A stretch of DNA of 64,000 nucleotides, taken from positions 1 through 64,000 of the forward strand of contig JANPCX010000056.1 of assembly GCA_031431125.1 (NCBI GenBank). The letters run 5' to 3'. This document shows, in pieces, positions 16,804 through 25,423 of this stretch. The notes under the pieces are model-generated. The model had not been told where the DNA came from, searched no databases, and saw only the letters and a list, made by a program, of their open reading frames with translations. Numbering within the stretch: the stretch's first letter is position 1; the number at the start of each line of letters is the position of its first letter. Position numbers and translations under genes: made by a program. The DNA is from JANPCX01 sp031431125 (GTDB taxonomy: Bacteria > Pseudomonadota > Gammaproteobacteria > Burkholderiales > Burkholderiaceae_C).

Positions 16804-17990
16804 GCGTTTTTCTCCGACACACCGGCCAGCGCTTGGGCCAGCAGCGCCACGCCTTGCGTGATGCGCGCCGAGTCCACGGTGACAAAACTCAAACGCAAGG
16901 TGTTGTGAGCGGGCACACCAGCGTAGAAGGCTTCGCCCGGCACAAAGGCCATGCCCAATTCAACCGCCTGGGGCAACAAAGCCATCGCGTCGACATGGAC
17001 GGGGAGCTGCACCCAGAAGAACATGCCACCGCTGGGCACGACCCAGTGGCAACCTGGAGGCATGTACTGCGCCAACGCTTGCTGCATGGCGTCACGGCGC
17101 TGTTTGTACTGCGCGCGAATGGTGGGCACATGGTTGTCCAAGAAACCCTGTTTGATCACCTCGTGCACTACACGTTGATTGAATCCAGGCGTGTGCAGGT
17201 CGGCTGCCTGTTTGGCTTGCAGCAGTTTGGGCATCAAGGCCTTGGGAGCGACCACATAACCCAAGCGTAAACCTGGGGCCAGAACTTTGGAGAAGGAGCC
17301 CAAGTAGACCGTGCCTTCAGACCAGCGCGAAGCCAAGGCAGGCGGTGGCGCTTGGTCAAACCACAAATCGCCGTAGGGGTTGTCTTCAACCAAGGGCAAG
17401 TTCAGCTGCTGCGCTTGTGCAACCAGGGCGGCGCGGCGGGCTTCACTCAAACACCGACCGCTGGGGTTTTGAAAGTTGGGCACGGCGTAAAAGAAACGTG
17501 CGCCTCGCGCCTGGTGCAGCGCTTCGGGCAGCGGGCCTTCATCGTCACCGGCCACAGAAAAAAACTCGGGCTCATAAGGCGCGAAGGCTTGCAAGGCGCC
17601 CAGATAAGTCGGTGTTTCCACGGCGACCTGACTGCCCGCATCGATCAGCACCTTGCCCACCAGGTCCAGGCCCTGCTGGGACCCTGTGGTGATGAGCACT
17701 TGGTCGGCGTCCACCCGCATGCCCTGGGTCAGCAAGTGGTCGGCCACCCATTCACGCAGCGGGGCATAACCTTCACTGGCCGCGTATTGCAGCGCCTCAC
17801 GCGGCGAATCCCGCAGCACACGCTCGCAGGCTTGGCGCATGGCTTCGACCGGAAAGGTGTCGGGCGAGGGCAGGCCGCCAGCCAGGGAAATGATGCCGGG
17901 CTTCTCAGTCACTTTGAGAATTTCACGAATGATGGACGGGTTCATTCGCGCCGCACGGCGGGCTTGGGTGAAGGGGCTGGAAGTGTTCAT
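16800..17990 (-). CDS. PLP-dependent aminotransferase (class I/II, LysN/2-aminoadipate type)
   Basis: 396 residues. The N-terminus PSIIREILKVTEKPGIISLAGGLPSPDTFP is characteristic of the 2-aminoadipate/aromatic aminotransferase LysN subgroup. VPNFQNPSGRCLS gives the substrate/PLP Asn region, and YLGSFSKVLAPGLRLGYV holds the PLP lysine; a C-terminal Arg region (NTLRLSFV) would bind the carboxylate. Broad-specificity transamination is likely; the true substrate is unknown. It starts 7 bp after the cupin stop and overlaps phzF by 4 bp. Confidence 0.88.
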   Translation of the reverse strand: MNTSSPFTQARRAARMNPSIIREILKVTEKPGIISLAGGLPSPDTFPVEAMRQACERVLRDSPREALQYAASEGYAPLREWVADHLLTQGMRVDADQVLITTGSQQGLDLVGKVLIDAGSQVAVETPTYLGALQAFAPYEPEFFSVAGDDEGPLPEALHQARGARFFYAVPNFQNPSGRCLSEARRAALVAQAQQLNLPLVEDNPYGDLWFDQAPPPALASRWSEGTVYLGSFSKVLAPGLRLGYVVAPKALMPKLLQAKQAADLHTPGFNQRVVHEVIKQGFLDNHVPTIRAQYKQRRDAMQQALAQYMPPGCHWVVPSGGMFFWVQLPVHVDAMALLPQAVELGMAFVPGEAFYAGVPAHNTLRLSFVTVDSARITQGVALLAQALAGVSEKNA

Positions 17991-17997
17991 GGAGTGC

Positions 17998-18378
17998 TCA
18001 AGTCGAAGGTGAATTGATCAATGAAGTGGTGTTGATTTCACCCCCCTGTGGGCCATAAAAAATGACCCAGGTGATGAAGTCCTGGTCAAAACGTGTGAAG
18101 CGATGGTCAACACCCGCCGGAACAAACAGGCAGTCGCCCGGGCCGAAGTCCTGTGTTTCACCACCACAGAAAAACTCGCCCCGCCCCGCCGCCACCACAT
18201 ACAACTCGTCTTGGGGGTGGGGTGTTTGCCGGTCTTGCCCTTTTGGGCGGTACAGCTCCACCGACATCGAGCCGTGGCGCAGCATTTGAACAAACGGTGC
18301 GCCTTGCGGATACCTTTCGGTGGCAGCGCCAGGCAACTGGCTCAGGGCTTGCGCCGTGGTGATGCGATGCAGTGTCAT
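17998..18378 (-). CDS. Cupin domain protein
   Basis: A 126-residue single-domain cupin. Motif 1 appears as PHPQDELYVVAAGRGEFFCGG and motif 2 as GDCLFVPAGVDHRFTRF, giving a plausible metal site (His, Glu, His). Small cupins of this kind act as dioxygenases, isomerases or ligand-binding proteins; the sequence does not decide. It overlaps the EamA gene stop by 4 bp and is followed by the aminotransferase. Confidence 0.85.
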   Translation of the reverse strand: MTLHRITTAQALSQLPGAATERYPQGAPFVQMLRHGSMSVELYRPKGQDRQTPHPQDELYVVAAGRGEFFCGGETQDFGPGDCLFVPAGVDHRFTRFDQDFITWVIFYGPQGGEINTTSLINSPST

Positions 18379-19301
18379 TTAGGGCCTGACCTTGTCGTGT
18401 TGACTGGCATTTTTTTGCCGAGGAAAACCGTGGCGATGACGGCCAGCGAGAACAGCACCGTCATCGTGTCCAAACGCTCACCGAGCACCGGCACTGCAAA
18501 CAGCAGCGCCAAGAAAGGCTGAACCAATTGCACCTGGCTGACGCGCACCGTGCCGCCGAGGGCCAGGCCGCGGTACCAGGCGAAAAAACCCAGCCACATG
18601 GAGAAAACGGTCACATAGGCAAAGCCGCCCCAAGCAGTCCAGCGCACCGGGTTCGCCGCGAGGTCGGGCCAGGTGGCCCACATGGCCGGGGCGGTGAAGG
18701 GAAGGCTGGCCACCAGCACCCAGCAGATCACTTGTTCGGCCGGAACTAGCGACGAGATTCGCGCACCCGCCACATAACCAATCGACGCACAGGCCACCGA
18801 CAACAGCAAGAAACCGTCGGCCACTTGCCAACGCCCTCCTCCTTGGTGAATGGCAAAACCCAGCACCAAGGCGCAGCCCAACACGGCACAGAACCAAAAC
18901 GCTTTGGAAGGCCGCTGCCGAAAGTACAGGGCCGCGGCAATGGCGGTGCCCAGGGGCAAGACGCCAGTGACCACAGCGGCATGCATGGCATCCACCTGAC
19001 GCAGTGCCAACGCGAGGAACAGTGGAAAACCCACCACCGTGCCCGCCGCACAAACCAGCAATGCGGGCCAATGCCGACGTTCCAAAGCAGGCGCCGCCGT
19101 GAACCACAAATACGCGATGCTAAGTAAGGCCGCCACGGCCGCCCGACCTGCGGTGACGAAAAGCGGCGGCAACTGCGGGTCCGCCGCGGGGCCCACGGCC
19201 AAACGTGTCATGGGCAAGGTCATCGCAAAGATGACCACACCGAGCAAGCCCAGCCACAGGCCGCGGGTTTCGTTGTGCTGCTGCACCGAGGCCGCGTTCA
19301 T
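18375..19301 (-). CDS. EamA/DMT family exporter
   Basis: A 308-residue inner-membrane protein with about ten hydrophobic segments arranged as two EamA repeats (for example GLWLGLLGVVIFAMTLPMTR and GFLLLSVACASIGYVAGARI). DMT proteins export amino acids or other metabolites. The ATG at 19299-19301 overlaps the lysE stop as ATGA; the frame is open far upstream but only as antisense of the LysE-type gene. Together with the LysE exporter it makes this operon look like a metabolite detoxification/export unit. Confidence 0.88.
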   Translation of the reverse strand: MNAASVQQHNETRGLWLGLLGVVIFAMTLPMTRLAVGPAADPQLPPLFVTAGRAAVAALLSIAYLWFTAAPALERRHWPALLVCAAGTVVGFPLFLALALRQVDAMHAAVVTGVLPLGTAIAAALYFRQRPSKAFWFCAVLGCALVLGFAIHQGGGRWQVADGFLLLSVACASIGYVAGARISSLVPAEQVICWVLVASLPFTAPAMWATWPDLAANPVRWTAWGGFAYVTVFSMWLGFFAWYRGLALGGTVRVSQVQLVQPFLALLFAVPVLGERLDTMTVLFSLAVIATVFLGKKMPVNTTRSGPK

Positions 19302-19921
19302 GACGTCCATCCCATCCAAACGGCCGTCGCCGCAAGCAGCAGCGCCATGCCGCGGTTGAAGGCCAACAGCCGCTGGCCCTGTTGCAACCATGAGCGCAGC
19401 GACGCACCAATCAGCGCATAGGTGAGGTTGCTGAAAAAAGCGAACAAGGCCATCACCACCAGGACCACCCCCAAGCGCGGGGCAAACTGCTCCGCCGCCA
19501 CCGCGCTGCTCGGCGCAACCCAACCTGCGGTCAAGGCCAAGGCCAGCGTCCAGGCCTTGATGTTGATGAACTGCAGCAGCACCCCTTGAACGAAACCCAC
19601 ATGCAGATTGGACGTTGTTTGACCCAAGCCAGGCTGTGGCTTGGCCCGCCACAACTTCCACGCCAGCCACAACAACACCGCCAAACCCAGCCAGCGCACC
19701 ACAAAACGCAGCACGGGCAGGGTCGTGAGCAAGGCGCCCAAGCCCAAAGCACAAGCCAGCATCAACAGCGTCCACCCCACGGGCACGGCGAACAAAAACG
19801 CCCAGGTGCGGCGCAAGCCCCACTGCGCCGCCAAGGTAGTGGACAGCATGGTGTTGGGCCCCGGCGTGAAGCTCATGGCCGTGGCCAGCACCAGCAGGGC
19901 AGAGAGTTCTTGGCTTGACAT
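19298..19921 (-). CDS. LysE family amino acid exporter
   Basis: A 207-residue membrane protein with about six hydrophobic segments and the LysE/RhtB signature SFTPGPNTMLSTTLAAQWGLRR near residue 20. The family exports lysine, homoserine/threonine or related amino acids; substrate not determined. The start at 19919-19921 fits the family; earlier in-frame ATGs lie in the operator region. First gene of the six-gene minus operon and divergent from the MocR regulator 107 bp away. Confidence 0.9.
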   Translation of the reverse strand: MSSQELSALLVLATAMSFTPGPNTMLSTTLAAQWGLRRTWAFLFAVPVGWTLLMLACALGLGALLTTLPVLRFVVRWLGLAVLLWLAWKLWRAKPQPGLGQTTSNLHVGFVQGVLLQFINIKAWTLALALTAGWVAPSSAVAAEQFAPRLGVVLVVMALFAFFSNLTYALIGASLRSWLQQGQRLLAFNRGMALLLAATAVWMGWTS

Positions 19922-19958
19922 GAGGGCAGTGTAGACGGCAAGATCAATACAGCAACAG

Positions 19959-19990
19959 TACAGATAAGCAACACATCTGTTGATCTGTAT
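19959..19990. promoter_or_regulatory. Repeated ACAGAT/ATCTGT operator for the MocR-type regulator
   Basis: In the 107-bp gap between divergent genes, TACAGAT (19959-19965) and ATCTGTA (19983-19989) form an inverted repeat, while ATCTGTTG (19975-19982) and ATCTGTAT (19983-19990) form a direct repeat. Mixed direct and inverted half-sites are typical of MocR/GabR/PdxR operators. It probably controls both the exporter operon and the regulator. Inference from pattern and position. Confidence 0.55.
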
Positions 19991-20028
19991 GGCCGCTTTG
20001 AGAAACACACTGACCCGAGACGCACCCC

Positions 20029-21534
20029 ATGCTCGCCAGCCAACGCAAGGCCTCGCGCCAGACAGCCGCCGCAGAACCCGTGGCTACAACAAGGTCTGCA
20101 CTGCCATCCAACGCCCTGACACGGGGGGCCGACACCACCCTGACCGATCAACTCGCCCGCCGTTTCGCCGAGCAAATTCGACAACGTCTGCTGTCGCCAG
20201 GGTCCCGCCTGCCTTCGGTGCGCGAATGCGCGCAGCGGCAGCAAGTCAGCCCCAGCACGGTGGTGGCCGCCTACGACCAGCTGCTGGCCCAGGGTTTGGT
20301 CGAAGCCCGCAAACAACGCGGCTTTTTTGTGCGTGAGCCGGCGCTGCGGCCTGCACAAGGGGCGCAAACCACCTTGCCAACCGCTCCCAGGCCGCGTGCC
20401 ATCGTCAGCGCCACCAGCCTGATGCGCGGTATGTTCCAACCACCCGGCAGCCTGCCCATGCCTGGCCTTGGTACCCTGCCCGTCGATTGGTTGGACCTGG
20501 GGCTGCTCAGCGGTGCGCTCAAACGGGTCAGCAGCGGCGCGGCGCTGGCGCCCCTGGCCTTGCAGTACGGCGAGTCAGCAGGCGACCCCCGCTTGCGGTT
20601 GGCGCTGTCGCGCAAGGTGCAAGATTTCGGCATCAGCGCCGCACCCGAACAAATCGTCACCACCTTGGGCGCGACCCAAGCGCTGGACGTTGTGACGCGC
20701 AGCTTGCTCCGAGCAGGCGACACCGTCCTCGTGGACGAACCCGGCTGGCCCGTGGAGTTTGCGCGCCTGGCCGCCCTCGGCCTGAGGGTCTTGCCCGTGC
20801 CACGCGGAGAGGCCGGCCCCGACCTGGCGGTGATGGAACGTTTGATCGAGGCGCAAGCGCCGCAGGAGCGACCACGGCTTTACATCACCGTCTCGGTGTT
20901 GCACAACCCCACTGGCAGCTGCCTGAGCTTGCAAAGCGCCCACCAATTGCTGCAGCTCGCCCACAAGCACGACTTGCACATTCTGGAAGACGACAGCTAC
21001 TGCTACCTCGCGCCTGCGCACCTGCCGCGTTTGTCCGCACTGGACGGTCTGCAGCGCACGATTTATGTCTCGGGTTTCTCCAAAATTCTGGTGCCCAACT
21101 GGCGTGTGGGCTACATCGCGGCACCGGCCCATTTGGTGGACCGCTTCATTGACACCAAACTGCTCACCACCCTGACCACGCCCAGCCTCACAGAACAAGC
21201 ATTGGCCTATTGTTTAGAGCAAGGCCTGCTGCGCCGCCACGCCGACCGGGTGAATCAGAAGCTGGACGCAGCCCGCTCACGCAGCGTGAAATTGGCGCTC
21301 TCCCACGGCTGCGAGTTCAAAGCCACGCCGCGAGGGCTCTTTGGTTGGGTGGATGTGGGCGTGGACACCGAGAGACTGGCGCACGCCATGCTCGACGAAG
21401 GCTGGTTGCTCGCACCGGGCAGCATCTTCCACGCCAGTCCGCGGCCGACGACGCTGATGCGGGTCAACTTCAGCACCACGCAAGATGTTCGGTTTTGGGC
21501 GGCAGTGGCACGTCTGCGCCTCGGTCTGGCGTGA
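20029..21534 (+). CDS. MocR/PdxR-type transcriptional regulator (GntR HTH plus aminotransferase domain)
   Basis: 501 residues. Residues ~40-105 are a GntR winged helix (TLTDQLARRFAEQIRQRLL, GSRLPSVRECAQRQQVSPST). From ~130 on it is a fold I aminotransferase-like domain with VSVLHNPTGSCLS and the PLP lysine in YVSGFSKILVPNWRVGYIAA. MocR regulators bind PLP or a PLP-amino acid adduct and control vitamin B6, GABA, taurine or transporter genes. Divergent from the LysE-EamA-cupin-aminotransferase-PhzF-VOC operon, which is the likely target. An alternative start a few codons downstream cannot be excluded. Confidence 0.92.
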   Translation: MLASQRKASRQTAAAEPVATTRSALPSNALTRGADTTLTDQLARRFAEQIRQRLLSPGSRLPSVRECAQRQQVSPSTVVAAYDQLLAQGLVEARKQRGFFVREPALRPAQGAQTTLPTAPRPRAIVSATSLMRGMFQPPGSLPMPGLGTLPVDWLDLGLLSGALKRVSSGAALAPLALQYGESAGDPRLRLALSRKVQDFGISAAPEQIVTTLGATQALDVVTRSLLRAGDTVLVDEPGWPVEFARLAALGLRVLPVPRGEAGPDLAVMERLIEAQAPQERPRLYITVSVLHNPTGSCLSLQSAHQLLQLAHKHDLHILEDDSYCYLAPAHLPRLSALDGLQRTIYVSGFSKILVPNWRVGYIAAPAHLVDRFIDTKLLTTLTTPSLTEQALAYCLEQGLLRRHADRVNQKLDAARSRSVKLALSHGCEFKATPRGLFGWVDVGVDTERLAHAMLDEGWLLAPGSIFHASPRPTTLMRVNFSTTQDVRFWAAVARLRLGLA

Positions 21535-21688
21535 GGTTGAACACCTCTGTCCCTTTGCAAAACACACGCCAACCGGATGGTTGCGCAGTCAAACGAAAAT
21601 GCGGCGCTTGGCCGCAAAGTTTTCGACAACCACCCCGTCTTTTGAACCTGACAGGCCCCCTGACAAGAATAAGCATCAGCAGCTCACC

Positions 21689-23425
21689 ATGGACATATTC
21701 ACCTACGCGCTCAAACAGTACGCGGTATTGGCTTTGATGTGCGTTTCTTTCTGGGGCGCCGGCAGTTCGCTGATCCACGCCTTGACAGAGCACAAGATCG
21801 AAGATGGTTGGCTTGCGGTCGCGCTGTCGACAACGGTCGGTCTGGGCTCGTTTATCTTGCTCCTGCAGATCCTGGGCGCCACCGGCTATTTGCAAAGAGG
21901 CCCGATCAATATCGTTTTGTTCAGCGGCCTGCTTTTGGCCGCCTGGCAGGCCAAGGTGCTGATGCCCGGCATCGGCGGTCGGTGGACGTACGGTTTCAAC
22001 CCGTGGGCGCTGCTGGCCATTGGCGCGGCCCTCACCTTGATTTTCAGGCCTTTGGTCATTCCTTTGGGTTGGGACGCGTTGATGTACCACCTGCCCCATG
22101 CCAGCCAATGGGCCAAGTCCGGGCATTTGTCTGTCAGCGAGTGGATCAGGTACCCCTGGTTTCCATACAACTTTGACCTGCTCTACGCCGCGGCACTGAT
22201 CTTGCGCCATGACTCTTTCGCCCATCTGCTGCATGCTCTGGCGGGTTGGCTCACCATGTTGCTGATCTACCGACTGGGTGCGCGACATGGCAGCCATCTC
22301 TTGGCATTTTTGGCGAGCAGCATATGGATCTATCTGTCCCAATGGTTTTACAGCACGGCTTACATCGAGTTGGGCATTTCCCTGTTCGTGTTCGCGTCCT
22401 GCATCAGCTTTCATCAATGGCTGGACCGCAAGGAAGATGAAGGTTGGTTGCTGATCGCCTGCTTTCTTTTTGGCGTGGCGGTCGGATCCAAATACCAGGT
22501 ACTGAGCTTCTTGCCACTGTTTTTCATCGCCGTCCTCGTGCACCGTGCGCGGTCGAAATTGTTACTCAAAGCCAGTTTTTTCTTTCTTGCACCCTGCATC
22601 TACTGGTATTTAAGAAACTACCTTTTAACCGGAGACCCATTCAATCCTCTTGGTGGAAAAATATTCGGCTACAGTGACTGGAATGCTGCTGATATGGAGT
22701 ATCAGTTATTCGACATTAGTCAACTAAAGAACTGGCCTGACTATGCCTTGTGGCCAGCAGTGATTGCACCGCTATTTTTCATTATCAAAAAAAATACATC
22801 CGTTTGGTACGGGTTGGTTTTTTCTATTTACTCGTTTGTAATTTGGTATGTCACCTCACACTACGATCGATATTTAATGCCAGCCTTTCCGGTGATCGCT
22901 TTGTTATCGGCTTATTCCCTGTGTTCAATTTTTGATCTGTTGAAAATAGCACCCAACAAACATGCCATAAAAATTAACTTGGCATTTAAGTATTTTGCAT
23001 TTTTTGTTTCTGTTATTTATTTTGACTCAATCGTTAAACAAGAGTATGAAACTCATAAATCACTGATTGCCTATAGCGCCACATCCAAGGAAGAGGCGCT
23101 GAACAAGGCCATTCCAGAAATAGGGATAATGAATTACCTTAAAAATAAACCTGAATTGAAGGTTTATCAATGGGGACTGGAAGGTTTAATATATTATTTC
23201 CCTCATCAGGTGCGGGGTGATCATTTCGGAAAATGGCGGTACCGAGACTTTGTCTCCTACAGCCCAGAGTACCTGGCGCAGAAGTTAAAGGCTGGCGGAT
23301 TCGACGTGCTTGTGACCAACTCACTCGCAGCACAGGGGCTAGAGGGTGTTGGAAATTTCAAGCAGTTCTTCGAAGAGATTGCCGCCTCAAACGGCGCCAA
23401 GGCTTACAGAATCATCCAACACTGA
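21689..23425 (+). CDS. GT39-like polytopic membrane glycosyltransferase
   Basis: A 578-residue integral membrane protein with about ten or more hydrophobic segments. The segment WDALMYHLPHASQWAKSGHL near residue 130 resembles the acidic first loop of GT-C (PMT/ArnT-like) transferases, which use polyprenyl-phosphate sugars. FGVAVGSKYQVL and YWYLRNYLLTGDPFNPLG are also typical of bacterial members. The start ATG at 21689-21691 follows AGCAGCTCACC; the frame is open 200 bp upstream but as an out-of-frame overlap of the MocR gene. The second half of the gene is clearly AT-richer than its first half. Sugar and acceptor unknown; the neighbouring genes suggest a cell-surface glycan. Confidence 0.78.
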   Translation: MDIFTYALKQYAVLALMCVSFWGAGSSLIHALTEHKIEDGWLAVALSTTVGLGSFILLLQILGATGYLQRGPINIVLFSGLLLAAWQAKVLMPGIGGRWTYGFNPWALLAIGAALTLIFRPLVIPLGWDALMYHLPHASQWAKSGHLSVSEWIRYPWFPYNFDLLYAAALILRHDSFAHLLHALAGWLTMLLIYRLGARHGSHLLAFLASSIWIYLSQWFYSTAYIELGISLFVFASCISFHQWLDRKEDEGWLLIACFLFGVAVGSKYQVLSFLPLFFIAVLVHRARSKLLLKASFFFLAPCIYWYLRNYLLTGDPFNPLGGKIFGYSDWNAADMEYQLFDISQLKNWPDYALWPAVIAPLFFIIKKNTSVWYGLVFSIYSFVIWYVTSHYDRYLMPAFPVIALLSAYSLCSIFDLLKIAPNKHAIKINLAFKYFAFFVSVIYFDSIVKQEYETHKSLIAYSATSKEEALNKAIPEIGIMNYLKNKPELKVYQWGLEGLIYYFPHQVRGDHFGKWRYRDFVSYSPEYLAQKLKAGGFDVLVTNSLAAQGLEGVGNFKQFFEEIAASNGAKAYRIIQH

Positions 23426-23481
23426 GAGAGCATCATCGATAAAGAAGACAGCCCCGCGCCGGCAAGACGGCGACAGACCCG

Positions 23482-24078
23482 TCATTTGCAGGTGTAGTTG
23501 ACCCGTTCGACGCTGTTTTTGAATGGGTCCGTCAAATCGGACGAGTACTCACCCATGATCAACCTTTGTTTGGGTAAAAGGTGATTTCGAAATGCCCTGC
23601 TGAACGCCTCAAGCCGCTGTCCCTTCGGCGTCAGCTTGACGCAGCCGTTGACGATGGTGATCGTCCCAGAGGCAAGTTGCTCGGTAAGGCGAATATCAAC
23701 CAGGCGATGCTCTTTAACATATTCTTTTGTGAATACCTCTTCGAAGTGATCCAATCGAATTCCACCACCTCGCTGGTGAAGTTTTTCAAGAATATAGAAA
23801 GACAGCGACCGGTCTATGACAGTTGGAACACTGATGGCCAAGGCATAACCTGCCAAAACCCAAAGACACAACATTTGAGTTTTTTCAAAAAAATTGAATA
23901 AGCGAAAGTATTTGACCGTGAATAAAATAAAACCCGCCAGCGCAGTCGCAATCAAGGAGTCACCGATCGCTGCATAAAAAACCACATTTACATTGAAATA
24001 GTTAATATGAATGTAATAAGTGACGGCAAGTATAAAAAAATACAGTGAAGAGGCTATCAGAGCACGTATTGTTTTCAT
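23482..24078 (-). CDS. Hypothetical membrane protein with a winged-helix-like C-terminus
   Basis: A 198-residue protein I do not recognise. Three hydrophobic segments lie near residues 6-26, 32-56 and 69-90. They are followed by SLSFYILEKLHQRGGGI and an extramembrane region ending TIVNGCVKLTPKGQRLEAF, which has the look of a winged-helix wing followed by a helix. The gene is AT-rich compared with its surroundings. It overlaps gtrA by 4 bp upstream, so it is translationally coupled to the GtrA/GT2/UXS genes and presumably serves the same glycan pathway. Confidence 0.7.
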   Translation of the reverse strand: MKTIRALIASSLYFFILAVTYYIHINYFNVNVVFYAAIGDSLIATALAGFILFTVKYFRLFNFFEKTQMLCLWVLAGYALAISVPTVIDRSLSFYILEKLHQRGGGIRLDHFEEVFTKEYVKEHRLVDIRLTEQLASGTITIVNGCVKLTPKGQRLEAFSRAFRNHLLPKQRLIMGEYSSDLTDPFKNSVERVNYTCK

Positions 24079-24479
24079 TCATTAAAGACCAAAAATTTGT
24101 TTCCGGCGTAGCTGAGTGAAATCTGCAAAAGAGTGGCTAACAGAAAGCCCTGTCGATAGTCATAACCCCATCTATCGGTCCAACAGTACAAAACCAAGCC
24201 GTGCAGCAGGGCGATCGCCCCGTAGAGGCAGGCGAATTTGATGGCTTGAGAAAAAATGCCCTTGCTTCGTTTCCTAAAGACAAAGTAACGACTGCCCACG
24301 AATGAAGCTGCGATGCCAAAAAAAGCAGCGATGAAGTTGGCAACTCCTGCCGATGACAGCCCCCAAACTTTCAAGTTGAAGCTCAGCACGGCGAAGTGCA
24401 CTGCCGTTGCCACCAGCCCATTGACGACATAACGTGCCAGCTCTGTGGCCTGGGGTTTCACAAGGTGCTCGAGGGCCAA
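24075..24479 (-). CDS. GtrA-like membrane protein (putative polyprenyl-phosphate-sugar flippase)
   Basis: A 134-residue protein with four hydrophobic segments, the length and topology of GtrA. The ends match the family: ELARYVVNGLVATAVHFAVL near the N-terminus and LSYAGNKFLVFNE at the C-terminus; FVGSRYFVFRK marks the central loop. GtrA proteins are thought to flip undecaprenyl-phosphate sugars made by a GtrB-like GT2 enzyme. The GT2 gene directly upstream overlaps it by 22 bp, completing a GtrA/GtrB-type pair. Confidence 0.88.
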   Translation of the reverse strand: MALEHLVKPQATELARYVVNGLVATAVHFAVLSFNLKVWGLSSAGVANFIAAFFGIAASFVGSRYFVFRKRSKGIFSQAIKFACLYGAIALLHGLVLYCWTDRWGYDYRQGFLLATLLQISLSYAGNKFLVFNE

Positions 24480-25423
24480 GGAGTTGAGGTGACTTCTTCA
24501 ATGAAGTCTTGGTAAGAAATGGCGGTCGTCACCGTGCCACCTCTCACAACACCGGTCAACATCAAGGTCATCAAGGCCAAGGCGCCGGTTTGCAGAAACA
24601 TCAACACAAGAATTCCGAACGCGACGGAAAACCAGCCTGGCGTCGAAAAACCAGCCATTTTCAGAAGGATGGCGGCGATGCCACCAGCGACAGCCAACAC
24701 GGCGATCACCGAGCAGGCAATTCCAACCCTGACCAGCACATCTTCTGCAAAAACCATCAGCGCCTTGAAGCCGTGCAGCGCGAGGCCCACGAAGTTCATT
24801 TTCGATTGCCCCGCATAACGCGGCCCACGGTCCAAAGAGCACACACCCGTGCGGAGCTTGGAAGCAAGCACCGCACCAGCGACGTGAATCGACAGCTCTT
24901 GCATGGCCACCAGGCGTTTCACCGCATGTGCTTTCAGTGCCATGAAATTGCCAAAATTAATTGACCGCCCCGTCATCAGCTTAAAGAACAGCTTGTAGAC
25001 CATGTAAAACGCTTTGAACCTCAGGGTCTCCACTCGGCTTTTGCGTTGAGCAACCACGGCATCCAAGGAATCCGAGTGCAGTTGCTCAAGCAGTGCGGGG
25101 ATGGTGGACGGAACATCTTCACCGTCTGAATCCATCACCACCACACGGTGTTTGTCAGTTAGAAATTCGGCGACATAACCCAGACCAATGGCAATCGCGC
25201 GCTGATGTCCAACGTTTCGTCGCAATCTCAGCACCGAGCCGACCACCCCGTGCTGCTGCAAGTGGGCAACGGACAATGGCTGTCTTACCGACCCATCGTC
25301 CACCGCAATCACGTACGCCTTGTCACTGAAGTGCTCAGCCAACGCTTTGAACAAAAGACCGCTGGCCTCGATGTCCTCGTAGACGGGCATGACCACAATC
25401 ACCGGATACGCCGCAAGATTCAT
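24458..25423 (-). CDS. GT2 glycosyltransferase, GtrB/DPM1-like
   Basis: 321 residues. The N-terminal GT-A domain shows VIVVMPVYEDIEASG, VIAVDDGSV, NVGHQRAIAIGLGYV and the metal-binding VVVMDSDGEDVP. Two C-terminal membrane segments (roughly residues 225-250 and 260-290) are typical of GtrB-like enzymes that load a sugar onto undecaprenyl phosphate at the inner membrane. It overlaps UXS by 4 bp upstream and GtrA by 22 bp downstream. The UXS gene suggests UDP-xylose or a derivative as donor; that is inference. Confidence 0.88.
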   Translation of the reverse strand: MNLAAYPVIVVMPVYEDIEASGLLFKALAEHFSDKAYVIAVDDGSVRQPLSVAHLQQHGVVGSVLRLRRNVGHQRAIAIGLGYVAEFLTDKHRVVVMDSDGEDVPSTIPALLEQLHSDSLDAVVAQRKSRVETLRFKAFYMVYKLFFKLMTGRSINFGNFMALKAHAVKRLVAMQELSIHVAGAVLASKLRTGVCSLDRGPRYAGQSKMNFVGLALHGFKALMVFAEDVLVRVGIACSVIAVLAVAGGIAAILLKMAGFSTPGWFSVAFGILVLMFLQTGALALMTLMLTGVVRGGTVTTAISYQDFIEEVTSTPWPSSTL

